A stretch of 64,000 nt of DNA, from contig NZ_JAQQLA010000004.1 of NCBI RefSeq assembly GCF_028548395.1, forward strand, positions 62,001-126,000, given 5' to 3'. Origin of the DNA: Vogesella indigofera. GTDB taxonomy: Bacteria > Pseudomonadota > Gammaproteobacteria > Burkholderiales > Chromobacteriaceae. Shown here in pieces: positions 57,707 through 64,000 of this stretch. The translations under genes and the position numbers were made by a program. Position 1 is the first letter of the stretch. Each line of letters starts with the position of its first letter. The notes beneath the pieces are model-generated. The model searched no databases. It saw only the letters and a program-made list of their open reading frames with translations, and was not told the DNA's origin.

Positions 57707-60700
57707 GGCGCGTCCTCCTGCCAGCAGATGCCCGCTTCCGTCGCTGCCTGCTCCAGCCAGTCGCGTGCGGCGGGAAAGTCGAACTGCCGCATCGCCTTGT
57801 CGAAAGCGGCATAACTGGCGGCAGGCAAGGCCGCGCGCAGGCTATCGGAGTGTTCCAGAAAAACCCCCAGCGCATCGCCGTCGCTGGCCGCCAGCAGCGC
57901 GGCCAACTCGCGCAGCTGCAGCGCCGTGTTGTCCGGACACGGCTCATTGACGCTCTCTTCCTGCGCCAGCGCGTCCTTCAACAGCGCCAGCACCCGCAGC
58001 AGTTGCTGGTCGAAGTCCGCCAGCGGCTGCTGATGTGCCTCGCGCTCGACGATGGCCCGCTGCAGGCTGGCCGCCACCGCCTGCAGGCGCAGGAAGCCCA
58101 GGGTGCCGGCCAGTCCCTTGAGGCTGTGCACCACCCGTACCGCCGTCTCGTAGTCGGCGGCCGCCAGTGCGGTGGCGACACGCGTGGCGGCATCACCCTC
58201 TTCCGCCACGAACTGGCGCAACAGATGCAGGTACAGGCTGCGGTTGCCGGCCACGCTGGCCAGACCAGCACTCTGGCTGAACAGTGCCGTGGGGACCGCA
58301 GTTGCCGGCGCCGCGGCCGGGGTCGCAGCGCCGGCGTCCGACTGCGACGGTAACCAGCGCAGCAGTGTTTCGAACATCAGGTACGGGTCTACCGGTTTGA
58401 GGATACGATCGACCATCCCGGCAGCCATGCAAATATCGTATTCGGTCGCCTGTACATCCGCGGTCAGCGCGATGATGGGCAGCTCCAGCAGGCGCGGGTC
58501 ACCGCGAATCAGCCGGGTGGCCTCGATGCCGTCCAGCACCGGCATCTGTACGTCCATCAACACCAGCTGGTAGTGATCCGCCGCCTGCTCTGCCAGACGG
58601 ATCACCGCATCACGGCCATTGTCCACCACCTCGACCGTGGCACCTGCCGCCTGCAGCAGTTCCACCGTCAGCTGCTGGTTGATCTTGTTGTCCTCGGCCA
58701 GCAGTACTCGCACCCCGTCCAGACATGGCAAGGCCAGCATCTGGCGCGCGGTATCGCTCTCGCGCTGTACGCCGAACAGGCCCAGCATCACGTCCAGCAG
58801 CGACGATTGGCTCACCGGCTTGACCAAGAAGGCTTCCACACCAGCCGCTTCCGCCGCGGCGCGCACGTCGTCACGGCCGAAAGCGGTGACCATGATGATT
58901 CTGGCGCCGTTCAGCGCCCGGATACGGCGGGCGGTCTCGACACCGTCCATCACTGGCATCATCCAGTCCACGAACACGATGTCGAACGGGTGATCCATGC
59001 TGGCCTGGCGGTAGATGTCCAGCGCCTCGCGCCCGGAAGCGCAGGTGCTGACGGCAAAGCCCAATCCGCGCAACTGCTCGGACAGGATGTCGCGCGCCGA
59101 GGCGTTGTCGTCGATGACCAGCACGCGCAGTCCGCTTGCCAGCTCGGACAAGGACTTGCCGCGGGTATCGACCGCGCTGGACACCCCCAGCCAGGCACTG
59201 AACAGGAAGCTACTGCCGCAGCCAGGCGCCGACTCCACCTGGATGGCCCCGCCCATCAGCTCCACCAGCCGCTTGGCAATCGCCAGGCCCAGCCCGGTGC
59301 CGCCAAACCGGCGCGTGGTAGAGCCATCGGCCTGACTGAAGGCCCGGAACAGGCGCGCCTGCTGCGCCTCATCCATGCCGATGCCGCTATCGGTCACACC
59401 GATGCGCAGCTTGACCTTGTCGCCCACCTGCTCCAGCAACTGGATGCTCACGGTCACCTGCCCCTGTTCGGTGAACTTGATGGCATTGCCCACCAGATTG
59501 GTCAGCACCTGCCCCAGCCGCAGCGGGTCGCCCACCAGGCTCTGCGGCACGGCCGGGCTGCATTCGAACAGCAGCTCCAGCCCCTTGTCCGCCGCCTTCT
59601 GCCCGACCAGCGACGACACATTTTCCAGCACCTCATCCAGCCGGAAACTCACCGTCTCCAGCTCGATGCGGTCAGCCTCCACCTTAGAGAAGTCCAGAAT
59701 GTCGTTGATGATGCCCAGCAGCGAGGTGCCGGCATTGTGGATCTTGTTGACATAGTCGCGCTGGCGCTGGCTCAGCTCGGTTTTCAGTGCCAGATAGGAC
59801 ATGCCGATGATGGCGTTCATCGGCGTGCGGATCTCGTGGCTCATGTTTGCCAGGAACATGGACTTGGCGCAGGTGGCTTGCTCGGCCTCGTGTTTGGCCG
59901 CGCGCAGCGCCGCGGCGCTCTGCGCCAGCCGGGTGTACAGCAGGCCGTTTTCCAGCAGCAGCACGATCAGCACGAAGCTGGCCGCCAGCAGGCCGTAGAT
60001 GCGACCGGTGTAGAAGCCGAGGTCGAAGCGGCCGGCATTCAACACCGCGGACAAGGCGATATCGCACAGCCAAGCAAACATCACCACGCTCAGCCACAAG
60101 TCCAGCGTCGTGCGCAGCCGGTCGCGCAGCAGCAGCACAAACGCCAGCAGACTCAGCCCCCACACGCTGAATACCACCCCGCGCATGACCGGCGTGTAAC
60201 GGTTGCCCTGCATGATGGGTGGCAGATAAGCATGTCCCAGCGTGACCACCAGCAACAACACCAGCGTGGCCAGTGCGGCCAACATGCAGCACAGCAGGAT
60301 GGCATAGGCGGGGTGCCAGCGTGACGGCAGTTCCAGCTTCCGCCGCGCCAGCATGGTGTAGACCATCACCAGCAGCGGAAAACCGCCATGCCAGAACATG
60401 TACAGCCAGGCCGTGGTCTGCGGCCCGGCCCCCAGCAGCCCGCCGGGGGAGAACAGCCCGGGAAAACTCAGCGCATGCAGCACCGCCATGCAGGCGGTGA
60501 ACAGGTAGCCGGTGGCCAGCGCCAGCAGTGCCAGCGAGCGCAGGATATAGAACTGGCCGAATAGCAGGATCGCGGTGATCAGGTCGTTCAGCACCAGTGC
60601 CGACTGATAGGCAGGGATAAAGGCCCATACCTTGGCCTGCGGCTGCTTGGCAAACGGCACCAGCGCAGCGAACAGCAGCGCGGAGATGACAATCACCGCC

Positions 60701-60786
60701 AGCATCAGCCGCTGCTGTTTATGCGAGGGGGCAGAGGTCGACAGAAAGGCGAATCCTTCGTACTGCAATGAGGCTGATCGCTGCAT
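57703..60786 (-). CDS. Hybrid sensor histidine kinase, MASE4-HisKA-HATPase-REC-REC-HPt
   Basis: 1027 aa. N-terminal membrane sensor with about eight helices (27-290) fits MASE4 ([20 protein letters not shown]). HisKA with the phosphorylated His: [20 protein letters not shown]. ATPase boxes: [32 protein letters not shown]. Two receiver domains: [14 protein letters not shown] and [15 protein letters not shown]-terminal HPt with His in [13 protein letters not shown]. Signal flow H-D-H would end on the overlapping HD-GYP regulator, linking an unknown membrane or lipid signal to cyclic di-GMP. Confidence 0.94.
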   Translation of the reverse strand: MQRSASLQYEGFAFLSTSAPSHKQQRLMLAVIVISALLFAALVPFAKQPQAKVWAFIPAYQSALVLNDLITAILLFGQFYILRSLALLALATGYLFTACMAVLHALSFPGLFSPGGLLGAGPQTTAWLYMFWHGGFPLLVMVYTMLARRKLELPSRWHPAYAILLCCMLAALATLVLLLVVTLGHAYLPPIMQGNRYTPVMRGVVFSVWGLSLLAFVLLLRDRLRTTLDLWLSVVMFAWLCDIALSAVLNAGRFDLGFYTGRIYGLLAASFVLIVLLLENGLLYTRLAQSAAALRAAKHEAEQATCAKSMFLANMSHEIRTPMNAIIGMSYLALKTELSQRQRDYVNKIHNAGTSLLGIINDILDFSKVEADRIELETVSFRLDEVLENVSSLVGQKAADKGLELLFECSPAVPQSLVGDPLRLGQVLTNLVGNAIKFTEQGQVTVSIQLLEQVGDKVKLRIGVTDSGIGMDEAQQARLFRAFSQADGSTTRRFGGTGLGLAIAKRLVELMGGAIQVESAPGCGSSFLFSAWLGVSSAVDTRGKSLSELASGLRVLVIDDNASARDILSEQLRGLGFAVSTCASGREALDIYRQASMDHPFDIVFVDWMMPVMDGVETARRIRALNGARIIMVTAFGRDDVRAAAEAAGVEAFLVKPVSQSSLLDVMLGLFGVQRESDTARQMLALPCLDGVRVLLAEDNKINQQLTVELLQAAGATVEVVDNGRDAVIRLAEQAADHYQLVLMDVQMPVLDGIEATRLIRGDPRLLELPIIALTADVQATEYDICMAAGMVDRILKPVDPYLMFETLLRWLPSQSDAGAATPAAAPATAVPTALFSQSAGLASVAGNRSLYLHLLRQFVAEEGDAATRVATALAAADYETAVRVVHSLKGLAGTLGFLRLQAVAASLQRAIVEREAHQQPLADFDQQLLRVLALLKDALAQEESVNEPCPDNTALQLRELAALLAASDGDALGVFLEHSDSLRAALPAASYAAFDKAMRQFDFPAARDWLEQAATEAGICWQEDAP

Positions 60787-61054
60787 GATTCGGGCAACTC
60801 GCTATGGATCACATCGGAACGCGGGAGACACCCTTTTCTATGTAGCACATCTGACTGTATAGTCATTCGACATTTATCGAGACTGTCGCACTTTCAGGCA
60901 GCACATGACAAATCAAACGTTGGCCGCAAGCCGCTGACAGGCCCGAGTCTGCCGGCAGTCGGGAACAGTCCGTCACGACGGAAAGTGACGGAAACTGGGC
61001 TGCGCCGCCATGTGCCGGCACGCCCGGCAAGGCGGCTTGCGAAACAGTGTTGGG
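60787..61054. other. Leader of the kinase operon, with one repeat copy
   Basis: A 268-bp gap with the promoter region of the kinase operon (the part near 60837-60890 is AT-rich). A single dispersed-repeat copy, ACGTTGGCCGCAAG, lies at 60917-60930. No clear promoter boxes were assigned. Confidence 0.5.
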
Positions 61055-64000
61055 CTAGCCCGGTTTCAGTTCGAGGCGCTGGCGCAGGGTCGGTGCCAGT
61101 ATCTTCAGCACCTGCACCGGCAGGGCGCTGGTGAAGCGGTAATCGCCCGCCTGCGGCCCCGCCACGTAGGCGATCAGCGTGCCGAAGTAGCGGTCGCCGA
61201 TATAGAACGCGAAGGCACCGGAGCGACTGACCACCCGCTCGGAAGTCAGCACCCCGCCCCTGGCAAACACCTTGAAGCGGTTGTCGCCGGTACCGGTCTT
61301 GCCACCCACCGGGATATGGGTACCGTCCGCCAGATCGAAGGCGCCGGCCACCCGGCGCGCGGTGCCCAGCTCCACCACCTCGGCCAGCACCTTGCGCACC
61401 ACCTGGGGAATCTCGGGCGGCAGCACGCGCTCGCCGTTGGCCGGCGTCTGGGTGAGGCTGGTTTCGTACGGGGTGCCGGCGGCAAAGTGCAGCTTGTCGA
61501 GGTAGACCGTCGGCAGGCGCACGCCGTCACTGGACAGGATGCCCATCAGTTCCGCCAGTGAAGCCGGGCGGTCGGCGGAGGCGCCCAGCGCAGTGGCGTA
61601 GGACGGCACCAGCGCGTCAAACGGATAGCCCAGCCGCTTCCAGCCCTGATGGATCTGCTTGAAGGCGTCGATTTCCTTGATGGCCCTGATGCGCGACGCC
61701 TGCCCTGCCCGGTTCTTGCTGTTGAGCAGCCACTGGTAAACCTCTTGCCGTTGCTGGGTGCTGGCGCGAACCAGCTCGCTCCAGTCGGCGCCCGGATGCT
61801 GGTGCAGATAGGCCACCAGCCACAGCTCGAGCGGGTGCACACCGGCCAGATAGCCGCGGTCGTTCAGGTTGAAGCGCTCTGGGCCGAGCTCGTCATACAG
61901 CCTGGCCAGCATCTTGGCGTCGGGCTGCAGCCGCACGTCGAGGTGCCGGGTCAGGAACGCGGTGAACGCATCCAGCCCGGCTTCGGGGCGGATGCTGCGG
62001 AAAATGACCGCCAGTTTCTTCGGACTTTGCCGTGCCCGCGCCACCAGCAAGGCGTCAATTTCCTCCGCGCCCTTGTGGCGGTACTTGTTGTAGAAACCGG
62101 CCAGGAAGGTGCGCCCTTCGCGATCGGCAAAACGCTGCAGGTATTCGCGGCGCGTGGCGTCGTCGTCCTCGCCTGCGGTTGCGCCGCTGGCCGCCGCCGG
62201 CTGCATATAGTAACGCGCGATGTCGCGCATCAGCCGGATATAGACCAGATTGACGGAACGGCGGGTGGCCTCGCGCACGGTGAGTGTCTTGCTGTCGTCG
62301 TTCTCGTCGAAGTTGTTGAAGGTGTGCAGCCCGCCGGCGGTGAAGAAGCTCTCGCCGGGGCTGGCGGAATAGGTGCGCTCCAGCGCCGCCTCCAGCATGG
62401 CGGTCAGGCTGGTGTCCGCCGCCTGCGCCAGATAGTCGATCGCCCAGCGGCGCAGTGCGGATTCGCCGGCTGCGGGCCGGATGGCAAGCAGCTGCTCGCT
62501 GCCCAGCGCCGCGTATTGCTGGTGCAGCGCGTGGATCACCATCAGGTAGCTGACCAGCGTGCGCAGCTTGGCGGTGGAGCCGAGATCCAGCTTGGCGCCT
62601 TCGTTGATGTCGAACGGCTGCGCGAAGTTGTCGGCCTGCACGCGCACCTTGTTGCCGGTGGGCGTGCGTTCGATCAGGGTGAAGCTGTAGGTCACCCCCT
62701 GCGGCGAGCCCTGTTGCAGCAGATACTCGTTGTTAAGGTTGGCCGCACGCGCGTAGTCCGGATCGCGCAGCCTGAGCAGTTCGGCGGTGACCTGCTGCTG
62801 CAGCGTCAGGTCCAGCGTGCTGCTGGCGGTCAGGTCCAACCGGTCCAGATCGTACATGCGCCGTACACCCAGCAGCCCGGCCAGCTTGATGCGCACCGCA
62901 TTGGCACCCTTCTGCGCGATCACCGCCGCCACCGGCAGCCGCACCCGTTCGCGCTGCTGCCGCAGCGACACCCGCAACGCCGCGTCGCGCAGCGCCGGGG
63001 TAATCAGCTTGTCCCTGGCCATCATGCGCAGGTAGGCGTCGGTCATCGCCTGCAGCACCTTCATGTCGCCGTTCAGGAAAATGGAGGGACTGCGCTGCGA
63101 GATCATCAGGCTCAACGCCTCCTTGAACACCACCGCGCGCTCCGCCACCGGCAGGCTGTCATCGGTCAGCGCCCGGTTGACCTGCACGAAATCGCGCCCG
63201 TACCACGCCCACATACCGTCGCCGATGCCGGAAACCTCGCCGAAACCGGCACGCGCCGCCAGCGGCACCGTGTTCAGGTATTTGACCACCAGTTGGCGGC
63301 GGGCGGCGGTGGTGTCCTCGCCATCGAGATAGGCACGCACCGAGGCCGACAGCATCTGGCGCAGTTTTTCCTGATCCGAGCTGGTGCGCCCGGCCGGCGA
63401 GTGGCGGTATTTCTCGATCTGGGTGGCCAGCGTACTGGCGCCGGCGGCGCGATAGCCGGAATCAAACAGGTGCAGCGCCTTGTCGACCAGCGCCTTGCTG
63501 AAGCGAGACCAGTCCACCGCCGGATTGAGCTGCGGACTGTCCTTGTCCAGCAGGGTACGGTTCTCGATGTACAGCAGGCCGCCGACCAGCAAGGACGGCA
63601 AGGCGTTGAAATCCGCGTACACGCGCTGCGGCGTGCGCGACTGGTAGATGGTCTGACCGTAGCCGTCAGTGAGGGTGAGGCCGGTCTGGTCTTTCTCGTG
63701 ATACGGCAGGAACAGGCCCAGCGGCAGAAGCGGCGCCGTCACGCCGTGATCGGCCAGCGCGACCATGCCGTCGGACAGCTCGGCCTGGCTGGCGATGGCG
63801 TAGCCGCGGGCCTGCAGCCGCTGCAGATAGTCGGGCATGGCGGCATAGCCCAGGCGCTGGTCATAGGGGCCCCCGCTCGTCGGGAAACGGATGGCCTTGC
63901 TCGGCCCCGCTTTGACCTGATAACTGGCATCCCGCGCCGCATCACTGAAAAAGCGCGCCTGCTGCCGCGAGTGCTGCAACTCGTCCAGCAGCAGATACAG
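61055..64000 (-). CDS. Bifunctional penicillin-binding protein, partial (5' end outside the window)
   Basis: At least 980 residues; the frame is still open at the right edge, so the start lies beyond it. The N-terminal glycosyltransferase-51 part (LYIENRTLLDKDSPQLNPAV, and YRAAGASTLATQIEKYRHSP) is divergent: 'ENRTLLD' stands for the usual E-D-x-x-F-x-x-H, and 'ASTLATQIEKY' for GGSTITQQ. The transpeptidase part is clearer: SxxK in LDLGSTAKLRTL, SxN in RSVNLVYIRLMR, KTG in PVGGKTGTGDNRFK. It is a class A PBP-like enzyme for peptidoglycan synthesis in the periplasm. A dispersed-repeat copy (62733-62747) lies in the coding sequence. Confidence 0.85.
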   Translation of the reverse strand: MYLLLDELQHSRQQARFFSDAARDASYQVKAGPSKAIRFPTSGGPYDQRLGYAAMPDYLQRLQARGYAIASQAELSDGMVALADHGVTAPLLPLGLFLPYHEKDQTGLTLTDGYGQTIYQSRTPQRVYADFNALPSLLVGGLLYIENRTLLDKDSPQLNPAVDWSRFSKALVDKALHLFDSGYRAAGASTLATQIEKYRHSPAGRTSSDQEKLRQMLSASVRAYLDGEDTTAARRQLVVKYLNTVPLAARAGFGEVSGIGDGMWAWYGRDFVQVNRALTDDSLPVAERAVVFKEALSLMISQRSPSIFLNGDMKVLQAMTDAYLRMMARDKLITPALRDAALRVSLRQQRERVRLPVAAVIAQKGANAVRIKLAGLLGVRRMYDLDRLDLTASSTLDLTLQQQVTAELLRLRDPDYARAANLNNEYLLQQGSPQGVTYSFTLIERTPTGNKVRVQADNFAQPFDINEGAKLDLGSTAKLRTLVSYLMVIHALHQQYAALGSEQLLAIRPAAGESALRRWAIDYLAQAADTSLTAMLEAALERTYSASPGESFFTAGGLHTFNNFDENDDSKTLTVREATRRSVNLVYIRLMRDIARYYMQPAAASGATAGEDDDATRREYLQRFADREGRTFLAGFYNKYRHKGAEEIDALLVARARQSPKKLAVIFRSIRPEAGLDAFTAFLTRHLDVRLQPDAKMLARLYDELGPERFNLNDRGYLAGVHPLELWLVAYLHQHPGADWSELVRASTQQRQEVYQWLLNSKNRAGQASRIRAIKEIDAFKQIHQGWKRLGYPFDALVPSYATALGASADRPASLAELMGILSSDGVRLPTVYLDKLHFAAGTPYETSLTQTPANGERVLPPEIPQVVRKVLAEVVELGTARRVAGAFDLADGTHIPVGGKTGTGDNRFKVFARGGVLTSERVVSRSGAFAFYIGDRYFGTLIAYVAGPQAGDYRFTSALPVQVLKILAPTLRQRLELKPG

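Overview
The window is GC-rich, gene-dense bacterial chromosome. Gene content and order fit a betaproteobacterium of the order Neisseriales, most like the Chromobacteriaceae (Vogesella/Aquitalea/Chromobacterium group). The supporting signs are ribF-ileS-lspA-ispH, the beta-type infA, cysB divergent from an APS-type cysH, and an unbroken sdhCDAB-sdhE-gltA-sucAB-lpdA-sucCD cluster. The genus is inference; no rRNA or tRNA gene is present to settle it.

Layout. 0-1 kb: a small HTH protein, infA with a promoter and a structured leader, and a 60-aa unknown. 1.1-9.2 kb (minus): htpG, then ribF-ileS-lspA-ispH, then an OmpA-family lipoprotein-like porin anchor. 9.4-13.4 kb: assimilatory sulfate reduction (cysH, cysI, DUF934) with divergent cysB. 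13.4-17.9 kb: an aminotransferase and MarR pair, greB, rluB, scpB. 17.9-19.9 kb: a patch between scpB and scpA with ynfA, a broken KTSC-like gene, a broken colicin-E3-type RNase module with its probable immunity gene, a second immunity-like gene, and an attC-like site just beyond the scpA stop. 19.9-27.6 kb: scpA, GNAT, thioesterase, ABC exporter, SprA-related protein, methyltransferase, Zn/Cd/Pb ATPase and its MerR regulator. 27.5-28.5 kb: three tandem copies of a ~340-bp unit, each with a -10 box and an intrinsic terminator on the minus strand, so probably triplicate small-RNA genes. 28.5-42.4 kb: a LysR regulator and the TCA cluster. 42.6-47.3 kb: GntR regulator, mdh, prfB (programmed frameshift), lysS.

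47.3-56.4 kb is an integrated element. It begins with a P4-type integrase directly after lysS and ends with a second, truncated integrase; both ends carry GGGGTAYC sites. Inside are a primase/helicase-like ATPase, an iteron cluster that looks like a replication origin, IS remnants, and an AT-rich 822-aa TIR-STAND-TPR protein that is probably an anti-phage abortive-infection effector. 56.6-64 kb: an HD-GYP response regulator overlapping a hybrid histidine kinase, and a partial bifunctional penicillin-binding protein.

The 13-mer AAGGTTGGCCGCA recurs throughout, alone, as inverted pairs, or fused to the 20-bp palindrome TGCGGCCAACGTTGGCCGCA. Most copies lie just after stop codons, and some lie within genes. 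This resembles neisserial uptake sequences, which double as terminators, but the word is different.

The strongest leads are the triplicate RNA unit, the iteron origin, the TIR-STAND-TPR protein, the dispersed 13-mer, and the decayed toxin/immunity patch with the attC-like site.
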